In this document: positions 34,121-43,798 of the stretch, piece by piece
Numbering within the stretch: the stretch's first letter is position 1
Layout of the letters: the number at the start of each line of letters is the position of its first letter
Assembly: GCA_005778405.1 (NCBI GenBank)
Contig: SXOA01000010.1
Location: 1 to 64,000, forward strand
Direction of reading: 5' to 3'
Source: Planctomycetaceae bacterium
Lineage (GTDB): Bacteria; Planctomycetota; Planctomycetia; Pirellulales; Pirellulaceae
Length of the DNA stretch: 64,000 nucleotides
The notes under the pieces: generated by a model
Databases searched by the model: none
What the model was told of the DNA's origin: nothing
The model's input: only the letters and a program-made list of their open reading frames with translations
Program-made: the position numbers and the translations under genes

Positions 34121-37100
34121 CTATCCTTTGGTCAATGTTTCATCGAGGTTCATCAAGGAGCTGGCCACAATGCTCCAAGCCGCCAGTTCCGCCACGTCGA
34201 GCGACTCGTCACGGGACGCCTCACCGACCGACAGGAGCTTCTTCGCGGCTTCAGGAGATGCTTTGAAGCGAGCAAGCTGTTTCTCGTAGATGCCGCGAAG
34301 TACCGCGAATTCAGCAGGCGATGGCGCACGAGCAAGTGTGCTGCGAAAGGCAAACTTCAGTCGCTCTTCGATACTCGTGCCGCCTTCCTTGATAATCCGC
34401 TCGGCGAACTTGCGGTTGGCTTCGACGTAGGTTGGGTCGTTCATCAGGACGAGGGCCTGCAACGGCGTGTTGGTCCGGGCGCGGCGGACGTTGCAGGTTT
34501 CGCGGTCGGGGGCGTCGAAGGTCATCAGGCTGGGGGGCGGAGCGGTGCGTTTCCAGTAGGTGTACATCGTCCGCCGATAGAGATCCTCGCCGTGGCTTTG
34601 GCTATACTCCTGAGCCGTCCAATTCTTGCCGTCGGACCGCGAAGCCAGCTCTTCCCAAATCCCCGCCGGCTGATAGGGAGAGACGCTGTTGCCGCCGATC
34701 TTGCGATTCAGCAGACCGCCGAGGAACAGGGCCTCGTCCCGGATGAACTCCGCCTGCAAACGATGCCGCGGCCCGCGAGCGAGGAGGCGGTTTTCGGGGT
34801 CTCTGGCTTTGAGGTCGGGAGTGATCACGGACGATTGCCGGTAGGTGCTGCAGGTGACAATGCGGCGGATGTGCCGTTTGACGTCCCAGCCGTCTTCACG
34901 CCCACGCAAGGCCGTGGGCGTGCCACCCATAAAGTCCGTCGCCAGCCAGTCGAGGAGGTCTGGATGTGTCGGCAATTCTCCTTGAGTGCCAAAGTCTTCC
35001 GAAGTCTTCACGAGGCCCATGCCAAAGAACATCTGCCAGTAGCGGTTGACCGTCACGCGGCTCATGAGGGGATGCTGCGGATCAATCAGCCATTTGGCGA
35101 GGGCAAGGCGGTTGTGGGTGGCACCCTCGGGGAGTGGCGGCAGGAAGGAAGGGACGTTGGGCGTGACTTTGTCCCCCGGTTTGTCGTAAGCACCTCGAAC
35201 CAGGACAAAGGTCTCTCGCGGCTTAGGCATGTCTTGCATGACCATGACGGTGGGAACGTTCTTCTCCAGGTCCTCCCGCTCCTTCTTGAATCTCGCCATT
35301 TGCTCGTTCAGCTTCTCGAATTCCGGCGAGACCTTTTCGCGATAGTGCTTCTTCACCGCGGCGGCTTGGGCATCGGTTCGCTTGTCGGCAGCAACCGACA
35401 GAGCCGTCGCCACTTCCGCCGGCAACACGTCCGTCAGTTGCGGCTTGGCGACCGAAGCGACAGCCAACCGGAACCGGCCGATCTGATGCTGAGAGAACTG
35501 AGACTGAAAATCCAGCGTGACTTTGATTTCTCGCGGCGAACCGAGTGCCAGCGGCTCGGTCAGCGTGAACATCGCTTGATGAGCCTTGCCGACTTCCGGA
35601 TAAATCCCCCATCCGTCAGCCGGATTGTCGGTCAGCACACCGCCGATTTGATATTCCTTCTGGCTGAAGTCCGCCTCGGCTGCTTTGATAGGAAGGTTGA
35701 GCCATTCGCCATCTCCCTTGGCATCGGTGCGAAGAGCGATCTTGATGCCGGTCATCACGATGTTGCCGTTCGCACTCCGTCCTGCACCTTTCATCGGCAA
35801 GCTGTCGTCTGGCAGAGCTTCCAGTCTCAGCGCGGTGACTTGTTTCCGTTCCGGCCGCAACAGCAGCCGAATCTCGTACGTTTCTTTGTCCGGATTTTTT
35901 CCTTCCGCCAGATAGGAGCCGTCCGGCATTTTCTTTATGGTGGCTCCTCCCTTGGAAACGACTTCGCTCACTTCACCGAATTGCCAGGCATTCTTGGCAT
36001 CCTCCAGAGCGGACGCTTCCCACTTCACCTGAGCCGCATCGACTTCCGGCAGCGGGCTGACAAGTCGCTTTTCCAAGTCGGCAATGCTCGACGCGATTGC
36101 CGCGATGAGTTGGTCCTGACCCGGCCGCGGGGCCTTCATCAGCGGAGCGGCGTTTCCCTTGCTGCCGTCAAGGCCGTTTTCCGGCAGCGTATTGAAGAAG
36201 GCATAGAGCGAATAGAAGTCCTTCTGCGTCAGCGGATCGAATTTGTGGTCGTGGCACTGCACGCAGCCGAGGGTGAGGCCGAGGAAGACGGTGCCGGTGG
36301 TGTTCACGCGGTCGACGATGTACGCATTGAGATACTCTTGCGGAATCGCTCCCCCTTCAAAGTTGATCATGTTATTCCGGTTGAACCCGCTGGCGATTTT
36401 TCGGCGCAGGTTGTCCGCCGGGTCGTTTGTCTCCGGCAAGAGATCGCCCGCAAGTTGTTCGACGGTGAACTGGTCGTACGGCAAGCCGCGATTAAACGAC
36501 TCAATCACGTATTCCCGCCAGCGGGTCATGTCCCGCCCGCTGTCGATGTGATAGCCATGGGTATCGGCGAAGCGGGAAGCATCCAGCCAGTCCACCGCCA
36601 TCCGTTCGCCATGAAAGGGAGACGCCAGCAGCCGATCGATGAGACGTTCGTAGGCATCGGGGCTGGCATCGGCGAGAAACGCATCGACTTCCGCAATGGT
36701 CGGCGGCAGTCCGGTCAGATCGAGCGTGGCCCGGCGGATGAGCGTGGTCTTTTCGGCTTCGCGGCTGGGCTTCAGGCCGCTGGCGTCGAGCCGGGCGGAA
36801 ATGAAGAAGTCAATTTCTCCGCGAGGCCAGGATTTGTCCTTCACGTCCGGAAGCGCGGGCTTCTTGGGAGCAGAGAACGCCCAGTGGGTCTGGTACTTCG
36901 CCCCTTCGGCAATCCACTGTTTGAGAAGTTCTTTCTCAGCATCGGTCAGTTTTTTCTTCGTCTCCGGCGGCGGCATCCGCAAGTCGTTGTCGGTGGAATT
37001 GATACGGGAAATCAATTCGCTCGCCTCTGGCTTGCCCGGAACAATGGAGAGTTCCCCCGATTCTGCCTTGCCAATCGCCGACTCTCGCATGTCCAGTCGC

Positions 37101-37285
37101 AGCGTTGCCTTCCGCTCCGCGGCGTCAGATCCGTGGCAAGCGAGGCAGTTGTTGGCCAACAAGGGGCGTATCTGACGGTTGTAGTCGACCGGCGCATTCT
37201 TGGTCGCGGCTGGCTCGTCGGCGAAACCGCCAGCGAGCGGTAGGGCAACTAAGAATGTGGCTATCGAGCGCGAAAAACGAGGCAT
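34121..37285 (-). CDS. Planctomycete cytochrome-c-domain DUF1549/DUF1553 protein with central insert
   Basis: The protein has 1054 residues: a signal peptide, then a cytochrome c domain with CLACHG (haem cysteines 47 and 50) and DPSAs such as NDLRMPPPETKKKLTD. DUF1549 follows with a second haem motif (CVQCHDHKFDPL near residue 343). A beta-rich insert of about 230 residues (around 410-640) precedes DUF1553 (RVTVNRYWQMFFGMG, then NTPLQALVLMNDPTYVEANR). AAGGACG lies ahead of the ATG. The partner DUF1501 gene begins ten bases after its end. It is larger than the other two family members in this window because of the insert. Confidence 0.9.
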   Translation of the reverse strand: MPRFSRSIATFLVALPLAGGFADEPAATKNAPVDYNRQIRPLLANNCLACHGSDAAERKATLRLDMRESAIGKAESGELSIVPGKPEASELISRINSTDNDLRMPPPETKKKLTDAEKELLKQWIAEGAKYQTHWAFSAPKKPALPDVKDKSWPRGEIDFFISARLDASGLKPSREAEKTTLIRRATLDLTGLPPTIAEVDAFLADASPDAYERLIDRLLASPFHGERMAVDWLDASRFADTHGYHIDSGRDMTRWREYVIESFNRGLPYDQFTVEQLAGDLLPETNDPADNLRRKIASGFNRNNMINFEGGAIPQEYLNAYIVDRVNTTGTVFLGLTLGCVQCHDHKFDPLTQKDFYSLYAFFNTLPENGLDGSKGNAAPLMKAPRPGQDQLIAAIASSIADLEKRLVSPLPEVDAAQVKWEASALEDAKNAWQFGEVSEVVSKGGATIKKMPDGSYLAEGKNPDKETYEIRLLLRPERKQVTALRLEALPDDSLPMKGAGRSANGNIVMTGIKIALRTDAKGDGEWLNLPIKAAEADFSQKEYQIGGVLTDNPADGWGIYPEVGKAHQAMFTLTEPLALGSPREIKVTLDFQSQFSQHQIGRFRLAVASVAKPQLTDVLPAEVATALSVAADKRTDAQAAAVKKHYREKVSPEFEKLNEQMARFKKEREDLEKNVPTVMVMQDMPKPRETFVLVRGAYDKPGDKVTPNVPSFLPPLPEGATHNRLALAKWLIDPQHPLMSRVTVNRYWQMFFGMGLVKTSEDFGTQGELPTHPDLLDWLATDFMGGTPTALRGREDGWDVKRHIRRIVTCSTYRQSSVITPDLKARDPENRLLARGPRHRLQAEFIRDEALFLGGLLNRKIGGNSVSPYQPAGIWEELASRSDGKNWTAQEYSQSHGEDLYRRTMYTYWKRTAPPPSLMTFDAPDRETCNVRRARTNTPLQALVLMNDPTYVEANRKFAERIIKEGGTSIEERLKFAFRSTLARAPSPAEFAVLRGIYEKQLARFKASPEAAKKLLSVGEASRDESLDVAELAAWSIVASSLMNLDETLTKG

Positions 37286-37399
37286 CGTTTTCGTCCTTCA
37301 TGGAGGCGGGGCCGGCGAAACGCAAACCGGGGATGTCCTGCTATTATAGCCGAACCTCCCAGCCGGTTGACCCAACACCATTGCTGGATCGGAATTGCC

Positions 37400-37942
37400 A
37401 TGAATTCTCAAAGTACTCAGTTCCGCCCCGACCTCGTTGCTCCTTCGGCATTCATCGCCCCGGGAGCAACGGTGCTGGGGGATGTGACGGTTGGCGAAGA
37501 GTCCAGCATTTGGTTTGGAGCAGTGATTCGGGGCGACTGTGAAGCGATCCGCATTGGCCGGCGGACCAACATTCAGGATCTGTGCATGCTCCATGCCGAT
37601 CCTGGTTTTCCCTGCACTCTCGGGGATGGCGTGACGGTGGGGCACGGGGCCATCGTGCACGGGGCAACCGTGGAGGACGACGTGCTGATTGGCATGAAGG
37701 CGGTTGTGATGAACGGCGCGAAGATCGGCCGGGGCAGCATCGTAGCCGTGGGGGCTATTGTGCCCGAAGGGATGGAGATTCCGCCCGGCAGCATCGCTAT
37801 GGGGCAGCCGGCGAGAGTGAGGCGGGAGGCCGAAGAGCGGCATCTCGTGCAGATTCGCCATGCTGCGGAGCACTATGTGCAGGCGGGGAAGTTATACAAG
37901 GGAATCACTTCTTCGTCCCCACCAGCACCCCGCAGTGGATGA
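37400..37942 (+). CDS. Gamma-class carbonic anhydrase-like left-handed beta-helix protein
   Basis: The 180-residue protein has hexapeptide repeats of the left-handed beta-helix (VLGDVTVGEESSIWFGAVI, GRRTNIQDLCMLHADPG, GDGVTVGHGAIVHG). Histidines in LHAD, GHG and VHG match the zinc ligands of gamma carbonic anhydrases. The C-terminal helix (IRHAAEHYVQAGKLYKG) is usual. It is cytosolic; carbonic anhydrase or a related acyltransferase-fold role is possible. The ATG at 37400 is preferred. Its 3' end overlaps the convergent methyltransferase by 38 bases. Confidence 0.88.
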   Translation: MNSQSTQFRPDLVAPSAFIAPGATVLGDVTVGEESSIWFGAVIRGDCEAIRIGRRTNIQDLCMLHADPGFPCTLGDGVTVGHGAIVHGATVEDDVLIGMKAVVMNGAKIGRGSIVAVGAIVPEGMEIPPGSIAMGQPARVRREAEERHLVQIRHAAEHYVQAGKLYKGITSSSPPAPRSG

Positions 37943-38948
37943 GCGTGGGGATGACCTTTGCACTCGTCAGGCCACATTCGGTGAGCCAGGCGCGGTATTC
38001 AGCGGCGCTGTAGGCGCGCCCTTCAGTGAGCGTGAACAGCGCCGCCGAATAGAGGGCAACCGGGAGCGGGCCGTCGAGCGTGTCGGCCAGGAAAACGTCG
38101 TGAATCAGCAGCTTGCCGCCGGACGGAATCGCGGCGGAACAGCGGCGGAGGAGGTCGCGGCACTGGGGGACGTCCCAGTCGTGGAGGACGTTGGAGAGCA
38201 GGACCGCATCGCAACTGGGGAGGGCATCCTTGAACATGTCGCCGGCCACGCACGTCAACCGGTCCGCAACGCCGTAGGCGGCTGCCATCTCGGCGGTGAC
38301 TTTGAGGACTTCGGGGCCGTCGAGGACGGTCGCGGTGAGCTGCGGGTGCTTTTGCAAGAGGGCAATGCTATAGATACCGGTCCCGCCGCCGACATCGAGT
38401 AGATGTTTGATCCCTTCGAGCGGCACATTAGCGGCCAGATGGGGAGCGACGTTCTTGGCTCGGCCGGCCAGGGACAGAGTCAACCGACGGGCCGAAGCCT
38501 CTTGCTCCATGGCCGAATCGATGCCTTCGCGAAAAATGAACGCCGTCCCTTCCTTCGCCGCGGCGCTCGCCGGCTTGTTCGACTTGAGCCGCTCGAGCAT
38601 TTCCAGCACTCCGGGGTTCTGCGAGGCAAGACCCAAATAATCGCTCACGTCGAAGGGCTGGCCGGCGACGAGATGGTCCTTGGCCAGAGCGGAGAGTTCC
38701 AGATTCCCCCAGGATTCGACAATCAGCCCCATCGCTCGCAGCGTGGTGAACAGGACCGACGCCGGGCGTGACGCCAAACCGATTTCCCGCCGCACATCAT
38801 CGTGAAACATGGGGTGCTGGGCCAACTTTTCAAAGACCTTCAAATGGGCCGCCGCCGCAACCAGCAGTTCCGTGCCAAAGCTGCCGCGGAAGTGCTCGAA
38901 GATAGGAGTGGGATCGGTCGAGGGAAGGTCGAGTGCGGAGAGGGGCAT
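37905..38948 (-). CDS. SAM-dependent O-methyltransferase (PF00891-type)
   Basis: The 347-residue protein has an N-terminal winged-helix dimerisation domain followed by a Rossmann methyltransferase with motif I LLDVGGGTGIYSIALLQKHP and the post-motif LLSNVLHDWD, typical of the O-methyltransferase/hydroxyindole methyltransferase group. The substrate is unknown. The ATG at 38948 has AGGAAAG nine bases upstream; a TTG at 38963 is less likely. It is the last gene of the rpsB operon, starting 16 bases after argS. Confidence 0.85.
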   Translation of the reverse strand: MPLSALDLPSTDPTPIFEHFRGSFGTELLVAAAAHLKVFEKLAQHPMFHDDVRREIGLASRPASVLFTTLRAMGLIVESWGNLELSALAKDHLVAGQPFDVSDYLGLASQNPGVLEMLERLKSNKPASAAAKEGTAFIFREGIDSAMEQEASARRLTLSLAGRAKNVAPHLAANVPLEGIKHLLDVGGGTGIYSIALLQKHPQLTATVLDGPEVLKVTAEMAAAYGVADRLTCVAGDMFKDALPSCDAVLLSNVLHDWDVPQCRDLLRRCSAAIPSGGKLLIHDVFLADTLDGPLPVALYSAALFTLTEGRAYSAAEYRAWLTECGLTSAKVIPTLIHCGVLVGTKK

Positions 38949-38964
38949 GTTGCTTTCCTGCAAG

Positions 38965-40941
38965 TCACATCTTCTCCACGACGCCGATGCCCAGCAGCGA
39001 CAACCCCTGCTTGATCGTTCGAGCCGTCAGGTCGGAAAGGATGAGGCGCGTAGTGCGGCTCCCCTCGGTGTCGGCTTTGAGGACCGGACAGTATTCGTAG
39101 AATGTGAAGTAACTTTTGGTCAGGTCGAAGAGGTATGCCGTCAAATGGTGCGGCATGTAGTCCGCCTCGGTCTCGGCGAGCGCCTCGGCGAAGCGGAGGA
39201 GCATCAGGGAGAGGGGCCGCTCGGCGGGATGCGTCAAAATGAGCAAGGTATCCCGGAGCACCGAAAGGGCGATGCCGCCGCGGGCGAAGATGCTGCGGAC
39301 CCGGGCATAGGAATACTGCATATACGTGGCGGTGTTCCCTGTCTTGGCGAGCATTTTCTCGGCGTCGAATTCGTAGTCGGTGGTCCGGTTGTGGGAAAGA
39401 TCCGCGTATTTGAGCCCTCCCAGGCCAACCACTTCGGAGATGTTTCGCCGCTCTTCTGAGGAAAGCGCCGGCCCGCTGGGATTTGCGTCGTCGTTTTCGC
39501 TGACGACTTTTAGCGCCTGGCTGACCGCTTCGTCGAGCAGCCCTTCCAGTCCCACAGTGTCGCCGCTGCGAGTCTTGTAGGGCTTGCCGTCTTTCCCCAT
39601 GACGGTGCCAAACTTGATGTGCTGCAGTTCCACCGAGTCATAGCCCCATTTTCGAGCTGCCGCGAAGAGCTTGTCAAAATGGTCGCTCTGCCGATGGTCC
39701 ACAACGTAGAGAATCGCATGCGGCTGCCAGGTTTCCATGCGATAGGCAATGGTGGCAAGGTCCGTCGTCGAATAGAGAAAGGCTCCGTCCTTTTTCTGCA
39801 CGATCATGGGAGCTTCAAAGCCCTCCAGAAAAACGCAGATCGCTCCCTGGCTCTCCTGGGCCAGCCCCTTCTTTTTCATATCCTCGACGACTGCCGCCAG
39901 CCGGTCGTGATAGAAGCTTTCGCCGTGCTCGTAGTCGAACTTGACATCCAGCCGGCTGTAGACTTTCTGGATTTCATCGCGGCAATGCGGAAGGAATTCG
40001 TGCCAAAGTCGATGATTCTCGGCATCGTCGGCATGGAGCTTGGCCGTTTCGGCGAGGACCGCTTCGTCGATAGAAGCGTGCTCCTGCACGAGCTTGGAAA
40101 GCGATACATCCTGCTCAACTGCCGCAATCTTGCCTTTCAGCGAGGCAATTTCCTCGGCCAGTTCCTCTGCTTGCTTCAAACAGCGCCTGACCGCGTCGTT
40201 CGCCTTCTTGCTGACGGCTTTATCGGCGGACTTCGACAGGGTTTTCTGCTCGTCCACTTCTTTGTGCTTCGCCGCCAGCCGCCTCTCGGCTTCGGGGAGG
40301 CTCTTCAAACTCTCGCGATACTCCACCAACTTGCTGACCAGCTTGTAGAGCCGGCTGAGTTCGGCCACGGGATTCGTTTGAAACTGCGCTTGATCGACCC
40401 AGTGCTTATAGCCGTAGATGATCATCCCGAACTGGGTTCCCCAGTCGCCGAGATGGTTGTCGCTAATGACCTTGTGCCCGAGGAAGCGGAGCGTCCGGGC
40501 CAGTGAATCGCCGATGACCGTGCTGCGAATGTGCCCCACATGCATCGGCTTGGCGACGTTGGGGGAGGAGTAATCAACGACATAAGTCCGCGGGTTCTTC
40601 GCAGCATCAATTCCCAGACGCTCATCGGTCGCCGCCATCCGCAAAGCAGCCGCCACCCATTCATCCCGCAGCCGCAAATTGATAAATCCTGGCCCCGCGA
40701 TTTCCGGAGGAGCAACGAGATCATCGAGCCTCGCAGCCGTGACAATCTGCGTGGCTACGTCCCGCGGCGATTTCCCCAGCACCTTTCCCAGCGGCATGGC
40801 GAAATTGGCCTGGTAGTCGCCGAATTTTGGATCCTGCGCGACTCGAATTAGCTCTAGCAGTTCGGATACCTTCGCCGCATCGGAGACGAGCGATGCCAAT
40901 GCGGGGCGGAAGCGGGACTTAAGCTCAGCCAGAACATTCAT
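38965..40941 (-). CDS. argS: Arginyl-tRNA synthetase
   Basis: The 658-residue class I synthetase charges tRNA-Arg. The N-terminal Add-1 domain is followed by the HIGH motif (PMHVGHIRST, about residue 130), the ATP-site region VMGKDGKPYKTRSGDT in the KMSKS position, and a DALR anticodon-binding domain at the C-terminus ending GIGVVEKM. It is longer than most (550-590) because of a charged, coiled-coil-like insert of about 100 residues around 205-300 (RRLAAKHKEVDEQKTLSKSA). It lies 29 bases after pyrH in the same operon. Confidence 0.95.
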   Translation of the reverse strand: MNVLAELKSRFRPALASLVSDAAKVSELLELIRVAQDPKFGDYQANFAMPLGKVLGKSPRDVATQIVTAARLDDLVAPPEIAGPGFINLRLRDEWVAAALRMAATDERLGIDAAKNPRTYVVDYSSPNVAKPMHVGHIRSTVIGDSLARTLRFLGHKVISDNHLGDWGTQFGMIIYGYKHWVDQAQFQTNPVAELSRLYKLVSKLVEYRESLKSLPEAERRLAAKHKEVDEQKTLSKSADKAVSKKANDAVRRCLKQAEELAEEIASLKGKIAAVEQDVSLSKLVQEHASIDEAVLAETAKLHADDAENHRLWHEFLPHCRDEIQKVYSRLDVKFDYEHGESFYHDRLAAVVEDMKKKGLAQESQGAICVFLEGFEAPMIVQKKDGAFLYSTTDLATIAYRMETWQPHAILYVVDHRQSDHFDKLFAAARKWGYDSVELQHIKFGTVMGKDGKPYKTRSGDTVGLEGLLDEAVSQALKVVSENDDANPSGPALSSEERRNISEVVGLGGLKYADLSHNRTTDYEFDAEKMLAKTGNTATYMQYSYARVRSIFARGGIALSVLRDTLLILTHPAERPLSLMLLRFAEALAETEADYMPHHLTAYLFDLTKSYFTFYEYCPVLKADTEGSRTTRLILSDLTARTIKQGLSLLGIGVVEKM

Positions 40942-40970
40942 GACTTGACCATTGGCATGCCAGCCGCGAG

Positions 40971-41720
40971 CTACGAGACTGCCTTGCTGCTGATGCGGGT
41001 GCCGATTTTTTCGCCGCGGACGGCCCGCTGGATATTGCCGGCCTTGCGGAAGTTGAAGACCAGAATGGGCATGTTGTGCTCCATACAGTGGGCGATGGCG
41101 GTGCTGTCCATCACCCGCAGGTTTCGCTCCCGGACGGTGGCATAATCGAGCTCGCTGTAAAAGACGGCGTGAGGGTTCCGCTCGGGGTCATCGCTGTAGA
41201 CCCCTTCCACGCGGGTGGCCTTCATCAGGATTTCCGCTTCGAGCTCCATCGCCCGCTGGGCGGCCGCGGTATCGGTGGTGACGAACGGGCTGCCGGTGCC
41301 AGCCGCCAGAATGACGATGCGACCCTTTTCCAAGTGCCGCTTGGCTCGCCGGCGGATGTAGGGCTCGGCCACGCCATGCATGTGAATGGCCGACATCACT
41401 CGCGTATCGGCGCCGAGCGATTCGAGGGCGTCCTGCAAGGCCAGGGCGTTAATGACGGTCGCCAGCATTCCCATGTAATGGGCGGTGGCTTCCTGAATGT
41501 TGCCGTGAGCACTCTTAAACTGAGCCCCGCGGAGAATGTTTCCGCCCCCGACCACGAGCCCAATCTGGCAGCCGACCTCCTGAGCCTGCTTCACCTCTTG
41601 GGCGATTTGCAGCACCTCTTCCATGCCGATTCCCCGCTCACCGGCGTGCGACAGGCTTTCGCCGGAGAGCTTGAGGATGATCCGCTTGAACGGGGCGCGG
41701 GTTGGTTCGGCGGTGGCCAT
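40971..41720 (-). CDS. pyrH: UMP kinase
   Basis: The 249-residue amino-acid-kinase-fold enzyme phosphorylates UMP to UDP. Visible landmarks are the phosphate-binding KLSGESL near residue 17, [11 protein letters not shown] around 55, the nucleotide-binding [20 protein letters not shown], and [20 protein letters not shown] precedes the ATG. It sits in the conserved order rpsB-tsf-pyrH; frr, which often comes next, is replaced here by argS. Confidence 0.95.
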   Translation of the reverse strand: MATAEPTRAPFKRIILKLSGESLSHAGERGIGMEEVLQIAQEVKQAQEVGCQIGLVVGGGNILRGAQFKSAHGNIQEATAHYMGMLATVINALALQDALESLGADTRVMSAIHMHGVAEPYIRRRAKRHLEKGRIVILAAGTGSPFVTTDTAAAQRAMELEAEILMKATRVEGVYSDDPERNPHAVFYSELDYATVRERNLRVMDSTAIAHCMEHNMPILVFNFRKAGNIQRAVRGEKIGTRISSKAVS

Positions 41721-41769
41721 TTTGCAAATCCTTTTGAAGATGAACTGGGCGCTGGAAGCCTATCCCACC

Positions 41770-42600
41770 TCATTCCTTCCCCAGCACCCAGTGCACAAAC
41801 TGCTTGATCTTCATTTTGTGTCCGCTGGCGTATGCAGCCACGGTTTGCGTGTTTTCCTTTACGAACGGCTGCTCGCTGAGGACTTTTTCGGCGTAGAAAT
41901 TCTTGAGCCGCCCCTCGACCATCTTGTCGACGATGTTGGCGGGCTTCCCTTCCGCCAGAGCCGCCGCGCGGAGAATCTCCCGTTCGCTGGCCACTAGTGC
42001 CGGGTCAATTTCTTCCTTGACGACAGCCAGCGGATGCATCGCGGCGACGTGCATGCTCACGTCCTTGGCCGCCACATCGTTGCCCCCTTCCACGCCCACC
42101 AACACACCGCTGACCGTGCCGCTGTTGTGGCTATAACCGCCGGTCGAGCCCTCCAGGCGTTTCATCCGGCCAATGTTGAAGACCTCGCGGATGCGGTTGA
42201 ACATGTCATCCTTGACATCCTTCAAGGTTTTGCCCGGCTGGCTGGGGCAAGGCTGATTGAGGAGGTCGTCGGCAGTGGTGGCATTGGAAGTTGCCAGGGC
42301 CTGGGCCAAATCGTTGGCGAACTGAATGAATCCTTCGCTATTGGCGACGGGAGCGCTTTCGCACTTTACCTCGACGATGGCGCCAGCCTTCTTGTCGACT
42401 CCCGCCTGGATGCCAAAACGGCCGAAAGCAGTTTCGCGGCTGGAACGGGATGCTCCCAGCTTGATGCCCCGCTCGCGGAGGTTTTTCTTGGCGGCCTCTT
42501 TGTCGCCGTTGTTTTCCTGCAATGCCTTCTTGCAATCCATCATCGGCAGGCCCGTTTCGTCCCGCAATTCCCGAACTAGAGCGGCAGTGATCTCTGCCAT
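41770..42600 (-). CDS. tsf: Translation elongation factor Ts
   Basis: The 276-residue guanine-nucleotide exchange factor for EF-Tu has the invariant UBA-like N-terminal domain (ALVRELRDETGLPMMDCKKA) and the two core subdomains (VEVKCESAPVANSEGFIQFA, then VAAMHPLAVVKEEID). GAGGAGA lies before the ATG at 42600, which is preferred over a start 15 bases upstream. It is between rpsB and pyrH, 49 bases from the latter. Confidence 0.95.
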   Translation of the reverse strand: MAEITAALVRELRDETGLPMMDCKKALQENNGDKEAAKKNLRERGIKLGASRSSRETAFGRFGIQAGVDKKAGAIVEVKCESAPVANSEGFIQFANDLAQALATSNATTADDLLNQPCPSQPGKTLKDVKDDMFNRIREVFNIGRMKRLEGSTGGYSHNSGTVSGVLVGVEGGNDVAAKDVSMHVAAMHPLAVVKEEIDPALVASEREILRAAALAEGKPANIVDKMVEGRLKNFYAEKVLSEQPFVKENTQTVAAYASGHKMKIKQFVHWVLGKE

Positions 42601-42682
42601 AACTTGTCTCCTCAAACTAGAAATCGAATGTTGCTTGTGTGGAAAGAAAGATGGGCGAACGCATCCGTGGGTTTGCCGAAAT

Positions 42683-42743
42683 GTAGGTTGGCCTTTCCAG
42701 GCCGTCCCGCATCGTTATGGACGGGCTGGGAAGCCCATCCTAC
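42683..42743. repeat. Imperfect palindrome between rpsB and tsf
   Basis: GTAGGTTGGCCTTTCCAGGC (42683 on) faces GGGCTGGGAAGCCCATCCTAC (42723-42743), with inner GTCC and GGAC also pairing. The arms are about 25 bases around an 11-base centre. It may be a transcribed hairpin that sets the rpsB/tsf ratio, or a dispersed repeat. Confidence 0.55.
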
Positions 42744-42773
42744 GAAAATAATGTTCGCTGTAATTGCAGAAAC

Positions 42774-43550
42774 CTAGGCTTGTCCCGCCTTCGCGGCTTC
42801 TGCCGCGGCAGCCGTATTGCCATTGGAACTGGCCGCTTCCGGCTTATCCTTCCCTCGGGCGGCAGCAGCACTCTGGCTGCCGACAAGGATGGCTTCCGCC
42901 AGGTGTCGGGCGATGAGCTCGATGCTACGGATGCCGTCGTCGTTGCCGGGAATGGGCAGGTCCACCAGGTCCGGGTCACAGTCGGTATCAATGAGGGCGA
43001 CGGTAGTGATGCCCAGGGCCCGGGCCTCCTTGATGCAGTTCTTTTCCTTGTTCGGATCGAACACCACCAGGCATTCCGGCATGCGGTTCAGGATGCGGAG
43101 CCCGTTGAGGTTGCGGTACATCTTGCGATGCTCGCGGTTGAGGGCGGACTGCATCTTCTTGCTGTACGCGTTCAGCTCGTCGCTGCTGCGAATCCGCTCC
43201 ACCTCTTCCAGCCGCGTCAGTCGGCTGCGGATGGTGCGGAAGTTGGTGAGTGCGCCACCCAGCCACCGCTCGGCCACGAACGGCATGTGGCAGCGAAGGG
43301 CTTCTCGCTCAATGGCCGCCCCTGCCTGCCGCTTGGTGCCGACAAACAGCACCAAGCTTCCCTGAGCTGCGACCTGAGCCAGGTACTTCTTGGCCCTGAG
43401 CAGACCGCGGACGGTCTCGCGGATGTCGACGATATGAATCCCATTCTTACGGGCATAAATGTAGGGGGCCATCTTCGGGTTCCAGCGACTGGCCCGATGT
43501 CCAAAGTGGACCCCTGCTTCCACCAACTCTTTAACCAGACTTTCCGACAC
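42774..43550 (-). CDS. rpsB: Small subunit ribosomal protein S2
   Basis: The 258-residue S2 protein begins with the conserved [20 protein letters not shown], followed by [27 protein letters not shown] and the C-terminal [20 protein letters not shown]. The alanine-rich tail is variable in the family. The start is GTG at 43550, with AAAAGGAG seven bases upstream. It is the first gene of the operon rpsB-tsf-pyrH-argS-methyltransferase. Confidence 0.95.
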   Translation of the reverse strand: MSESLVKELVEAGVHFGHRASRWNPKMAPYIYARKNGIHIVDIRETVRGLLRAKKYLAQVAAQGSLVLFVGTKRQAGAAIEREALRCHMPFVAERWLGGALTNFRTIRSRLTRLEEVERIRSSDELNAYSKKMQSALNREHRKMYRNLNGLRILNRMPECLVVFDPNKEKNCIKEARALGITTVALIDTDCDPDLVDLPIPGNDDGIRSIELIARHLAEAILVGSQSAAAARGKDKPEAASSNGNTAAAAEAAKAGQA

Positions 43551-43591
43551 GAGGGTGCTCCTTTTCCGGCTGCGGCAAATGAAGGGATATT

Positions 43592-43707
43592 CGTAGGGTG
43601 CATGAGTGAAACGAAATGCACGCTGGAGTAACTTGGTCGGGAGAGTTGATCACCCAGTGGCCGACGTCGTTTTCGCGTGCATGGCGCTCCGCTGATGCAC
43701 CCTACGG
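43592..43707. repeat. MITE-like repeat bounded by CGTAGGGTGCAT inverted ends
   Basis: CGTAGGGTGCAT (43592-43603) is exactly inverted at 43695-43706 (ATGCACCCTACG). Further inner copies of ATGCACGC and GTGCATGGCGC occur just inside. The length is about 115 bp, with no coding content. It may be a dispersed palindromic repeat lying in the rpsB leader. Confidence 0.55.
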
Positions 43708-43747
43708 ACTCTTCACAGGTCTAAGACCTTCGCCAACTTTCCGGACC

Positions 43748-43798
43748 AAAAAATGAACGAAACCCTGCCCTCGCCTACACTTGGAGCGAGGGTCAGGG
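43748..43798 (-). terminator. Terminator hairpin of the small membrane protein cluster
   Basis: On the minus strand CCCTGACCCTCGC pairs with GCGAGGGCAGGG (43763-43798 on the plus strand, one bulged base) and is followed by TTTCGTTCATTTTTT. It comes after the last gene of the cluster (43924). Confidence 0.65.

Noticed and set aside
32369-37243. A 1624-codon open frame on the plus strand
   Set aside because: It is exactly antisense to the DUF1501 and DUF1549/1553 genes, whose translations match known families. Its own translation is Gly/Ala/Arg/Val-rich without domains. High GC with codon bias leaves this antisense frame free of stops.
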